A stretch of DNA of 5,082 nt from Candidatus Bathyarchaeum sp. (GTDB lineage Archaea; Thermoproteota; Bathyarchaeia; Bathyarchaeales; Bathyarchaeaceae): positions 1-5,082 of the forward strand of contig PIXT01000152.1 in NCBI GenBank assembly GCA_003096235.1, written 5' to 3'. Positions within the stretch are counted from its first letter, which is position 1; every line of letters starts with the position of its first letter. The position numbers and the translations under genes are program-made. Below are positions 1 through 5,082 of the stretch, in pieces. A model generated the notes under the pieces. The model was not told where the DNA came from and searched no databases. It was given only the letters and a program-made list of their open reading frames with translations.

Positions 1-48
1 CAGAAAGGCGATAATGTTAATACTCAAAAAGCCTCTATCAAAAAGTAA
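1..48 (+). CDS. possible 3' end of an upstream gene (partial)
   Basis: The frame beginning at base 1 is open for 15 codons and ends at a TAA at 46-48, giving a lysine-rich tail that ends ASIKK. A hydrophilic Lys-rich end is plausible for a cytosolic protein. A second frame (from base 2) is also open, to a TAA at 59-61, so the sequence alone cannot say which is real, or whether either is. DrrAB-type operons are often preceded by a PadR- or MarR-type regulator, but no motif of one is visible here and none is claimed. Confidence 0.25.
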   Translation, partial: QKGDNVNTQKASIKK

Positions 49-92
49 GTATCTGATTTAACTTAACAATAGTTCGGGCTAACTAGAGGCTT
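29..92. repeat. 9-bp inverted repeat flanking the putative ABC operon promoter
   Basis: AAGCCTCTA at 29-37 is the exact reverse complement of TAGAGGCTT at 84-92, with 46 bp between the arms. The arms bracket the TATA-like stretch, and the right arm covers the GAGG that could be the ribosome binding site. The repeat could be a pair of regulator sites. In a transcript reading through from upstream, it could instead form a stem that hides the GAGG. Its length is only modestly above chance for a 100-bp region. Confidence 0.3.
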
Positions 93-100
93 GACCAAAA
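55..100 (+). promoter_or_regulatory. putative promoter and leader of the ABC exporter operon
   Basis: A TATA-like stretch, TTTAACTTAA (57-66), lies about 40 bp before the ATG at 101. Archaeal transcription starts about 25 bp downstream of such a box, so it would begin near 84-88 and leave a leader of roughly 15 nt. GAGG at 86-89 could act as a Shine-Dalgarno sequence, although its 11-nt spacing to the ATG is long. No clear BRE precedes the box, so the assignment is tentative. The right arm of a 9-bp inverted repeat (84-92) overlaps the predicted transcription start and the GAGG. Confidence 0.35.
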
Positions 101-1291
101 ATGAACACTATCGAAGTCAAAGAACTGACCAAAATTTTCGACAAAGAAGTTAAAGCCGTAGATGGCATAAGCTTCAACGTGCAAGAGGGCGAAATACTAG
201 GATTTCTTGGTCCTAACGGAGCAGGCAAAACAACGACACTAAACATGCTATCAACATTACTTAATCCAACCAGCGGCACCGCAATAATAAATGGTCACGA
301 CATTCTCACAGAACCTGATGCTGTACGCCGCAGCATAGGCTACGTATTCCAAGACCCCACACTAGACATAGAATTAACAGGCAAAGAAAACTTGGACTTC
401 CACGGTCGCCTATACGGACTTGATAAAAACTCCAGACAACAAAGAATCAAAGAAGTACTGGAACTAGTTCAACTAACTGACCGCGCCGACAACTTCGTAA
501 AGACTTACAGCGGAGGCATGAAACGCAGACTAGAAATCGCCCGAGGACTCCTACATCACCCAAAAGTTCTATTCCTAGATGAACCAACACTAGGATTGGA
601 CCCACAAACGCGACGTTCAATTTGGGAACATATTTTGCGCCTCAACCAAGAAAAAAAAGTCACAGTCATACTAACCACACATTACACTGAAGAAGCAGAT
701 TACCTCTGCAAACGCATACTCATAATAGACTTTGGCAAAGTTGTAGTACTGGATACACCCGACAAGCTAAAAGCCCGTTTACAAGGAGACGTTGTTAGTT
801 TACTTTTCAAAGACACAACAGCAATAGAAAAGTTTCGTCCACTATTAGAAAACAAAGAATGGGTACACAAACTCAACGTTGTCGCTTCCGGTAACAACTA
901 CGCCGCGATGAGCCGCATGATGCAAACAACAGAACAAATGCCAAGCAATGCAGGCAATGAAAACTCAACACACGAAAAGACCCCAAAACCCATTACTAAA
1001 AAACCCCAACAAGAGGTACCCGATAAAAACATACAATTTAGTGGCGAACAATGCTCAAAATGCTTGAATCTACTGCTAGATAATGGCGGACACAGAATAC
1101 CCGAAATCGTCAAATTAGCCGAACAAGCAAAAGTCATTTTAGAATCTGTGGAACTGCGTAAACCTACCCTTGATGATGTCTTTTTGGCAGTAACTGGACG
1201 CAACATCCGTGACGAAGAAGGAAACTTCATGGACATGGTACGACGTCACCGAATAATACGACAAGCACGCGGAAAACCAACCAGAAGTTAA
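101..1291 (+). CDS. DrrA-family ABC transporter ATP-binding protein with an internal insertion
   Basis: This is the ATPase subunit of an ABC-2 type exporter; it hydrolyses ATP at the inner face of the membrane to drive the permease encoded next. All nucleotide-binding motifs are present: Walker A GPNGAGKTT (37-45), Q-loop Q84, signature YSGGMKRR (136-143), Walker B VLFLDEP with catalytic E161 (156-162), D-loop LGLD (164-167) and switch H194. The C-terminal domain ends with the DrrA hallmark LRKPTLDDVFLAVTGR (352-367), then a basic tail. At 396 aa it is longer than the usual 300-340. The extra length is mostly a hydrophilic Pro/Lys/Gln-rich stretch at about 268-316, followed by a CxxC (C318, C321), inside the domain before the DrrA motif. 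The ATG at 101 puts the first beta strand right at the N-terminus, as in homologues. The permease starts 28 bp downstream, so the two are likely cotranscribed. The family is certain; the substrate (drug, lipid or other) cannot be read from sequence, so no symbol is given. Confidence 0.95.
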   Translation: MNTIEVKELTKIFDKEVKAVDGISFNVQEGEILGFLGPNGAGKTTTLNMLSTLLNPTSGTAIINGHDILTEPDAVRRSIGYVFQDPTLDIELTGKENLDFHGRLYGLDKNSRQQRIKEVLELVQLTDRADNFVKTYSGGMKRRLEIARGLLHHPKVLFLDEPTLGLDPQTRRSIWEHILRLNQEKKVTVILTTHYTEEADYLCKRILIIDFGKVVVLDTPDKLKARLQGDVVSLLFKDTTAIEKFRPLLENKEWVHKLNVVASGNNYAAMSRMMQTTEQMPSNAGNENSTHEKTPKPITKKPQQEVPDKNIQFSGEQCSKCLNLLLDNGGHRIPEIVKLAEQAKVILESVELRKPTLDDVFLAVTGRNIRDEEGNFMDMVRRHRIIRQARGKPTRS

Positions 1292-1304
1292 ATACAACAA
1301 ATTC

Positions 1305-1311
1305 AAGGTGA
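1305..1311 (+). promoter_or_regulatory. Shine-Dalgarno deciding the permease start
   Basis: AAGGTGA matches part of the archaeal GGAGGTGAT consensus and sits 8 nt before the ATG at 1320. It contains the GTG at 1308 that could otherwise be read as the start codon. It implies independent initiation at the second gene of the operon. Confidence 0.65.
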
Positions 1312-1319
1312 AAAATGAA

Positions 1320-2108
1320 ATGGTGCAACCAATATCTAGACAAGCAATATACGTAGTGCTACTAAGAGAACTAAAGCGCTACTGGAGAGCAAAAGCACGA
1401 GTCATCTCATCCGTAGCCCAAAGCATCTTCTTCTTAGCAATCTTTGGATTAGGACTAGGAAGCTTTGTCGGCGATGTCGGTGACGTAAACTACCTTTCAT
1501 ACATGGCACCCGGAGTAATCGGCATGGGACTTTTATTCGGCTCCGTGTTCTCTGGAGTTTCAGTTATCTTTGACCGCCAATTCGGATTCATGAAAGAAAT
1601 GCTGGTTGCGCCAGTCAGCCGAACAAGCATTATACTTGGAAAAATTCTTGGCGGAGCAACAACCGCAACAATACAAGGCATAATTTTGCTAACAGTAGCC
1701 GGAATCATGGGAGCATTTTCAATATCACTTGGATTCGCAGTAGGCATATTTGCGGCTATAGGCACCATGTTTATCATCACATCGGGCTTTGTTGGACTAG
1801 GCGTAGCAATCGGATCAACACTAAACGATTTCCACGCATTTCAATTGCTATCAACTTTTGTGATGTGGCCATTGTTCATGCTATCAGGAGTATTCTTCCC
1901 CATAGATGGCGCACCAGCAGCACTTCAGGTTGCCATGTTAGCAGACCCCATGTTTTATGGAGTTGAACTTTTACGGTGGTGCCTTCTAGGCACTGGAACA
2001 CATATACTTGGACCATTTGGTTGGCTGATTAGTTTAGCAGTGATAGCTGTCTTTAATGCGTTGATGATTGGTTTGGGAACTTACCTGTTCTCTCGTGCAC
2101 AAATCTAA
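1320..2108 (+). CDS. ABC-2 type (DrrB-like) transporter permease
   Basis: This is the membrane subunit partnering the ATPase encoded upstream; together they should export a hydrophobic or amphipathic substrate. The product has 262 aa and about six membrane segments, near residues 28-49, 61-83, 106-130, 137-160, 174-195 and 233-256. The ABC-2 family landmarks are present: an amphipathic N-terminus with RELKRYWR (16-23), the cytoplasmic DRQFGFMKEMLVAPVSR element (85-101) and the LSGVFFPID...P...ELLR pattern between 188 and 219. An in-frame GTG at 1308 would add four residues, but that GTG lies inside AAGGTGA (1305-1311), a good Shine-Dalgarno match 8 nt before the ATG at 1320. ATG 1320 is therefore the better start. 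The protein ends at TAA 2106-2108. Its substrate is unknown. Confidence 0.93.
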   Translation: MVQPISRQAIYVVLLRELKRYWRAKARVISSVAQSIFFLAIFGLGLGSFVGDVGDVNYLSYMAPGVIGMGLLFGSVFSGVSVIFDRQFGFMKEMLVAPVSRTSIILGKILGGATTATIQGIILLTVAGIMGAFSISLGFAVGIFAAIGTMFIITSGFVGLGVAIGSTLNDFHAFQLLSTFVMWPLFMLSGVFFPIDGAPAALQVAMLADPMFYGVELLRWCLLGTGTHILGPFGWLISLAVIAVFNALMIGLGTYLFSRAQI

Positions 2109-2130
2109 GGTAAACAAGTTGAACCTGCCA

Positions 2131-2176
2131 GCAATCAAGGCAATTATTGTTAAAAAAATCAACGCCTTTTTATTGC
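2131..2176 (+). terminator. possible hairpin/T-run terminator after the ABC operon
   Basis: GCAAT (2131-2135) can pair with ATTGC (2172-2176), and AAGGC (2137-2141) with GCCTT (2164-2168), giving about ten base pairs around a small internal loop. A run of five T lies at 2167-2171. In archaea the U-run matters more than the hairpin, and five T is weak. The same TTTTTATT (2167-2174) lies about 45 bp before the ATG at 2217 and could instead be the TATA box of the next gene. The remainder of the 108-bp spacer shows nothing else recognisable. Confidence 0.3.
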
Positions 2177-2216
2177 ATCATCAAGTAATTCATTGAGTAA
2201 CAAAAGGGATTGAACA

Positions 2217-2729
2217 ATGACCATTATTATAGACGACGCTGGAATGGGTGACCTGCTTTTTGGTGTTGTTATTGCCGCGTTCCGCGATTCAACCCACGAA
2301 TTCAGATATGGCATTATTGACGTGAAATATTTTAAAGCCAACTTTTTTTCGAGCAAAGCATACCTGAAGCAATGTTCAAAAATTGTAACCAAACTGCTAG
2401 CTGAAATGAAACCAGAGGTAGATGAAGAAATCCACGTTTGCAGAGGCTACATATTTGATGAAGCTATCGAGAAACTAAACCAGAAATATGGAGAAGACAG
2501 AATTCGTCGAATCAAAGTTGTTGGAGAAGCTCAGGACCTTGCAGAAACTGCTTACCTTGATGAGATTAGGAATTTAGGCTATGAACCTCTTGAAGAACGA
2601 GAGAATAAACGTGCAAAAAGCTTTTTTCACATGATGAATTGGTTGAAAAAGAATCCATCCATGGTGAAATACGCAAAAACGGGTTGGCCACGGCTGCAAA
2701 GATACAAATTTTTTAGGCTAAACAATTAG
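2217..2729 (+). CDS. hypothetical protein, possibly RNase H-fold, with an RNase HII-like first motif
   Basis: I do not recognise a named family for this 170-aa soluble protein. Its first 21 residues, a hydrophobic strand then IDDAGMGDLLFGVVIAA (5-21), align well with the opening of RNase HII, where ID-E-AG-R-G carries the first catalytic Asp and Glu. Here the pair would be D6 and D7, and the Arg of the GRG motif is replaced by Met10. A second strand (FRYGIIDVKYF, 29-39), a helix (about 47-64), a strand EIHVCRGYIF (71-80), another helix and a strand IKVVGEAQDLAETAYLDEI (99-117) give an alternating pattern compatible with an RNase H-like fold. Acidic candidates for further metal ligands are D35, D81/E82, E104, D107 and E110. 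The C-terminus (128-167) is basic and aromatic, with FFHMMNWLKK (136-145) and KTGWPR (154-159), which could bind nucleic acid. There is no signal peptide or membrane segment. The ATG at 2217 places strand 1 at residue 2, and AAAGGGAT (2203-2210) may serve for ribosome binding. That the protein is real is likely; nuclease function is inference. Confidence 0.85.
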   Translation: MTIIIDDAGMGDLLFGVVIAAFRDSTHEFRYGIIDVKYFKANFFSSKAYLKQCSKIVTKLLAEMKPEVDEEIHVCRGYIFDEAIEKLNQKYGEDRIRRIKVVGEAQDLAETAYLDEIRNLGYEPLEERENKRAKSFFHMMNWLKKNPSMVKYAKTGWPRLQRYKFFRLNN

Positions 2730-2739
2730 TCATGACTAA
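2726..2739. repeat. 14-bp perfect palindrome at the stop codon, upstream of the TauE promoter
   Basis: TTAGTCATGACTAA reads identically on both strands and includes the TAG stop of the 170-aa gene (2727-2729). It ends 20 bp before the TATA-like box at 2760 that probably drives the TauE/SafE-type gene. That placement suits the operator of a dimeric regulator. A 14-bp palindrome is expected by chance about once in 16 kb, so position rather than rarity is the argument. Confidence 0.35.
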
Positions 2740-2753
2740 ACGTTTGTGTTTTC

Positions 2754-2769
2754 GAGAGATTTATTAATA
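2754..2769 (+). promoter_or_regulatory. putative archaeal promoter (BRE/TATA) of the TauE/SafE-type gene
   Basis: TTTATTAATA (2760-2769) is a good archaeal TATA-like box, preceded by purine-rich GAGAGA (2754-2759) where a BRE would lie. Transcription would start near 2788-2792, about 16 nt before the ATG at 2806. The box lies inside the longer reading frame opened by the GTG at 2746 and so argues for the downstream ATG. Confidence 0.5.
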
Positions 2770-2805
2770 GCCAAGAGTTATTGCACTAAAAATTTGGGCT
2801 TCAGC

Positions 2806-3636
2806 ATGGTTATAATTGGTATTGCTCTTTTCTTTGTGCTCGTACTACTGGGATTTATTGTAGGCTTACCTGCGTCTATGTGTGGTCTAGGAGGGGGCTT
2901 CATTTTAGTTCCTACCCTGATCCTAGTTTTTAATTTAGCACCCCAAAATGCTATTGCCATAAGTCTAGTAGCAATGTGTGGCACAACCATATCGTCGTCT
3001 ATCGGGTACATTAAACAAAAAAGAGTTGATTACAAACTTGCATTACTCTATGACATAGTTGATATCCCAGGAGTAATCTTTGGCGCATACCTAACAACTA
3101 TTCTTCCCCAGAACCTACTAATCGGCGTGTGCGGTTTTGTCATTTTAGTCCTCTCGATGCTCGTGATAAGAGATCTTAGAACAAAAAATTGTCCAGAACC
3201 AAACAGCAATATAGACTGTGGCTGGGGACGAAAAGTAAACGACTCAATGAACAAAGTGTTCGAGTACCAAATACGCAAACCAGGCTTAATACTTGTAAGC
3301 AGCCTACTAAGCGGTCTGGTCACAGGTTTAGCGGGCTTAGGCGGAGGAATCACAGACACCACAACCATGATGTTGTTGGGTGTACCCGCACACATAGCTG
3401 TTGCAAGTTCCTCATTTGCAATGGCACTAACAAACGGAGTAGGAGTAATAACCCACGGCTTTTTGCAGAACATTCCCCTTGAATATGCAGTTCCAATCAC
3501 TGTGGGTACAATTATTGGTGCACAAGTTGGAGTTTTGGTTGCTAAACGAACAAAACAAAAAACCTTGAAGATGATCCTAGCTATAGTTTCTTTCATTTTC
3601 AGCGTTAGATTGATTATAGATGTGCTATGGGCTTAA
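2806..3636 (+). CDS. TauE/SafE family membrane permease (anion/sulfite exporter-like)
   Basis: This integral membrane protein belongs to the TauE/SafE (DUF81) family, whose members move sulfite, sulfoacetate, taurine-derived or other organic anions. The 276 residues form two related halves of about four membrane segments each. Both halves begin with the family's glycine motif, CGLGGG (26-31) and AGLGGG (176-181), and continue similarly (QNAIAISL at 47-54 against AHIAVASS). A charged, Cys-containing cytoplasmic or external loop at about 122-158 joins them. A GTG at 2746 would add 20 residues (SRDLLIAKSYCTKN...). I prefer ATG 2806 because the probable promoter lies between the two codons, and because the shorter protein starts directly with the first membrane helix, as is usual in the family. 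No clear Shine-Dalgarno precedes it, which suits a short leader. No sulfur-metabolism gene is visible nearby, so the substrate is unknown. Confidence 0.9.
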   Translation: MVIIGIALFFVLVLLGFIVGLPASMCGLGGGFILVPTLILVFNLAPQNAIAISLVAMCGTTISSSIGYIKQKRVDYKLALLYDIVDIPGVIFGAYLTTILPQNLLIGVCGFVILVLSMLVIRDLRTKNCPEPNSNIDCGWGRKVNDSMNKVFEYQIRKPGLILVSSLLSGLVTGLAGLGGGITDTTTMMLLGVPAHIAVASSSFAMALTNGVGVITHGFLQNIPLEYAVPITVGTIIGAQVGVLVAKRTKQKTLKMILAIVSFIFSVRLIIDVLWA

Positions 3637-3656
3637 CTGCAGCACCTTTTTTGCAG
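3637..3656 (+). terminator. probable terminator of the TauE/SafE-type gene
   Basis: Immediately after the TAA, CTGCA (3637-3641) can pair with TGCAG (3652-3656), and a run of six T lies at 3647-3652. The T-run falls in the loop rather than after the stem, so the signal is the archaeal U-tract more than a classical hairpin. A second small stem, TTTCT/AGAAA around 3661-3673, follows. Confidence 0.4.
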
Positions 3657-3727
3657 GGTATTTCTGAAAGAAAAAAGTTGGTCGTCTGTTCTTTGGTTTA
3701 TTATCTAGTGACGAGAATGAGTTGTAG

Positions 3728-3777
3728 CGAAAAACTTTAAATTAGTATTGAAATAGTGTGAATGTCGGGGAAAAAAT
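3728..3777 (+). promoter_or_regulatory. archaeal promoter (BRE + TATA) and ribosome binding site of the 177-aa gene
   Basis: CGAAAA (3728-3733) followed by CTTTAAATT (3735-3743) matches the archaeal BRE plus TATA arrangement well. Transcription would begin near 3763-3766 and give a leader of about 13 nt. GGGGA (3767-3771) is 6-7 nt before the ATG at 3778 and can act as the Shine-Dalgarno. This is the clearest promoter in the window and suggests that the gene is transcribed independently of the upstream permease gene. Confidence 0.6.
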
Positions 3778-4311
3778 ATGGCACTATTTGGCAGTTTCTC
3801 GTATGATGTCATTGTTGCGTTCTTACTAGGTACCCTTGGCGGGTTTGCAGCCGAGCTAATCACTAACAAAGGCGATATCGAGTTCCCGCATCCAACAAAG
3901 ACTAACTATTTTGACATAGGCTTTCTTGCCAACATATTCCTTGGAGGAATAGCGGCATTAGCTTACTTCTTTGTTCTTGACACTACTGACGCTTACAAAT
4001 TTGTTGGCGCAATGATAGGCGCAGGCGTAGGAGGATCAGCAATTCTAACAGCCATCAAAGAAAAGATTAGTGGAACTATAACACAGCAAATCGCAGAAGA
4101 ACAAACTGAACAAGCTGAAGAAGCAAAAAACGATCTTGAAACAATTGCAGATGCTCTTGACAAGTTAAAAACAAGAATTGGCGTAACAAAATCTGCAACA
4201 TCTATTGATGTTGAAAATGCTATTGAAACATTAAAGAACAATGCTGAAAAAAAAGCAGCAGCAATCAAAAGATCAACAGAGAACGCGAAAAGAAAACTTC
4301 AGGAACTATAG
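3778..4311 (+). CDS. small membrane protein with glycine-rich helices and a C-terminal coiled coil
   Basis: I do not recognise a named function. The 177 residues divide in two. The first 93 hold three hydrophobic, glycine-rich segments: VIVAFLLGTLGGFAAELI (11-28), IGFLANIFLGGIAALAYFF (47-65) and FVGAMIGAGVGGSAILTAI (75-93). Between the first two lies a loop with DIEFPHPTKTNYFD (33-46). The remainder (about 94-177) is a hydrophilic, Glu/Lys/Ala-rich region with heptad-like spacing, predicted as a long coiled coil, and it ends in a basic stretch (KRKLQEL). This looks like a membrane anchor displaying a coiled coil for self-association or partner binding. The Gly/Ala segments recall small holin-like or DUF4257-type membrane proteins, but that is only a resemblance. 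Promoter and ribosome binding site are good, and translation ends at TAG followed directly by TAA (4309-4314). Confidence 0.85.
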   Translation: MALFGSFSYDVIVAFLLGTLGGFAAELITNKGDIEFPHPTKTNYFDIGFLANIFLGGIAALAYFFVLDTTDAYKFVGAMIGAGVGGSAILTAIKEKISGTITQQIAEEQTEQAEEAKNDLETIADALDKLKTRIGVTKSATSIDVENAIETLKNNAEKKAAAIKRSTENAKRKLQEL

Positions 4312-4331
4312 TAACTCATCTACACGAAAAA

Positions 4332-4352
4332 ACATTCTTTTCACTTTTTATT
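4332..4352 (+). terminator. T-rich terminator of the 177-aa gene
   Basis: Twenty bases after the tandem stop codons the plus strand becomes T-rich, with TCTTTTCACTTTTTATT at 4336-4352. There is no obvious stem, so this fits hairpin-independent U-tract termination as known in archaea. It faces the npdG terminator, which starts a few bases beyond. Confidence 0.45.
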
Positions 4353-4364
4353 AACTAAAATCTT

Positions 4365-4407
4365 AAAAAATAGAATAAAAAAAGAAGAATCCTGTTAACA
4401 CAGGATT
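4365..4407 (-). terminator. hairpin plus U-tract terminator of npdG
   Basis: AATCCTGT (4388-4395) and ACAGGATT (4400-4407) form a perfect 8-bp stem with a 4-nt loop. Read on the minus strand, the stem is followed by CTTCTTTTTTT (T7 at 4383-4377) and a second T6 at 4370-4365. It begins 22 bp after the npdG stop. On the plus strand no T-run follows the stem, so it serves the minus-strand gene. Confidence 0.75.
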
Positions 4408-4429
4408 TGGTTGTGCTCGTTTAGCAAGC

Positions 4430-5082
4430 TCAGATTGTAACTCTAAACGATGTTTGCTTTGTTTTATGACGAATATTAATGGTGATGAGCACAGCAGTCA
4501 TTAATTCAAGGCTTGCGGAGCAGAGGAGTGCACCAACTTCAATGCCTCTAAGGTGCCTGATTGAGTTAGCCATTTCAACGACTTTTGTTAGAGCCTCATT
4601 ATTGTCTGATGCAATGAAAACGTCGACGCCTTCAAGTGGTCTTTCTATGTGCATCAAACGGTGGGCGCTAATTGTTTTGAATGCAGCGACAACAGGAATG
4701 TTTTCGGGTACTATTGCGCCAAGATGTTTGCTGCCTGAACCTTCAGCAAATGTTTCACAAACAAAGGTTCTTCCCACTTTCTTTAGGGGAACTGTTACGT
4801 CAACTAGGATTGTTCCAGGGTTCATGTTGGGCAACAATTGTTCAAGAGTGCTTTTAGCGTACTGGAACGGAACTGTTAGAAGTACTGCGTCAACATTTTT
4901 TACTGCATCTTCGTTTTGCATGCCAATTAGATTGTTTTTTGCCTGTTCGAGTTCTTGTGAGGTTGTGAACTCTTTTTTCTCAACCCAGTCCATCTTTTTT
5001 CCGGGAAAGATAAGGTCTAAAGCAGCTGATACGTTGTCGATGTGAGTGTTTAACTCGTCGACGATTTTTTGAGCTTTTTCTA
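4430..5082 (-). CDS. npdG: NADPH-dependent F420 reductase (F420-dependent NADP oxidoreductase), 5' end outside the window
   Basis: This enzyme transfers hydride between reduced coenzyme F420 and NADP+ in the cytoplasm. The frame stays open to the window edge, so the Met at 4993 is internal. It is preceded by about 29 more residues, including EKAQKIVDEL, which matches the helix after the second beta strand of the NADP-binding fold. The first ~35 residues, with the GxGxxG loop and the 2'-phosphate-binding SR motif, lie outside. Visible family landmarks are GMQNEDA (from 4924), VLLTVPFQYA (about 4885-4856), VDVTVPL (about 4804-4784), VVAAFKTISAHRL (about 4690-4650) and a C-terminal half ending in EVGAL...LITINIR that matches archaeal Fno. 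About 30 extra residues with a KKMDWVEKKEF segment lie between the EKA helix and GMQNEDA, where the Archaeoglobus enzyme has a short connection. Translation stops at TGA (4432-4430). Confidence 0.88.
   Translation of the reverse strand, partial: EKAQKIVDELNTHIDNVSAALDLIFPGKKMDWVEKKEFTTSQELEQAKNNLIGMQNEDAVKNVDAVLLTVPFQYAKSTLEQLLPNMNPGTILVDVTVPLKKVGRTFVCETFAEGSGSKHLGAIVPENIPVVAAFKTISAHRLMHIERPLEGVDVFIASDNNEALTKVVEMANSIRHLRGIEVGALLCSASLELMTAVLITINIRHKTKQTSFRVTI

Noticed and set aside
1..61. Second open frame from base 2 to a TAA at 59-61 as the end of an upstream gene
   Set aside because: It competes with the base-1 frame and has no supporting motif; the base-1 frame looks slightly more like a soluble protein tail, so only that one is listed, at low confidence.
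898..1236. Minus-strand frame of 112 codons overlapping the DrrA insertion, considered as a nested gene
   Set aside because: The real ATPase frame continues through to its family-specific C-terminal motif; the antisense frame has no ribosome site or domain signature.
2217..2729. Calling the 170-aa protein a true RNase HII (rnhB)
   Set aside because: Only the opening motif resembles RNase HII; the protein is short, the GRG arginine is absent and the later RNase HII motifs cannot be found.
3048..3596. Minus-strand open frame of 182 codons opposite the TauE/SafE-type gene
   Set aside because: The plus-strand frame has the duplicated glycine motifs and membrane helices; the opposite frame has no recognisable features and no promoter.
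101..4311. All five plus-strand genes as one functional system or operon
   Set aside because: Gaps of 76-141 bp with separate promoter- and terminator-like sequences break the run after the ABC pair, and no shared pathway is evident.
4479..5045. Plus-strand open frame of 188 codons opposite npdG
   Set aside because: The minus-strand frame has clear family motifs throughout; the plus frame is Ser/Thr/Arg/Cys-rich without domain character and is an antisense shadow.
1..5082. CRISPR arrays, insertion sequences, tRNA or rRNA genes
   Set aside because: No regularly spaced repeats, transposase motifs, terminal repeats with flanking duplications, or RNA gene signatures were seen on either strand.

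Overview
The window looks archaeal. The minus-strand gene at the right edge matches F420-dependent NADP reductase, and F420 is mainly a cofactor of archaea and actinobacteria. The moderately AT-rich composition argues against actinobacteria. Several gene starts follow short leaders with TATA-like boxes, and the clearest one has an adjacent purine-rich BRE. Gene ends carry U-tract terminators. The overall style (a DrrAB exporter, small orphan proteins, npdG) would fit an uncultivated lineage such as Bathyarchaeia, but that placement is an impression, not a demonstration.

Layout, left to right. Bases 1-100 hold the possible tail of an upstream gene and a leader with a 9-bp inverted repeat. A two-gene plus-strand operon follows: a DrrA-type ABC ATPase (101-1291) with an unusual hydrophilic insertion, then its ABC-2 permease (1320-2108). 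After a 108-bp spacer with a possible hairpin/T-run comes an unassigned 170-aa protein (2217-2729) whose N-terminus resembles the RNase H fold, especially the first catalytic motif of RNase HII. Next is a TauE/SafE-type anion permease (2806-3636) with its own apparent promoter and a 14-bp perfect palindrome just upstream. A small membrane protein with a C-terminal coiled coil (3778-4311) has the clearest archaeal promoter in the window. The last gene, npdG (4430 to the right edge, minus strand), converges on it, and 118 bp between the two stops holds back-to-back terminators.

The ATPase and permease almost certainly form one exporter. The other three plus-strand genes appear to be separate transcription units, and nothing visible ties them into a shared pathway. 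npdG moves reducing equivalents between NADP(H) and F420 and is probably independent of its neighbours. I see no CRISPR array, mobile element, tRNA or rRNA. I do not see a convincing new multi-gene system; the most interesting single item is the 170-aa RNase H-like candidate.
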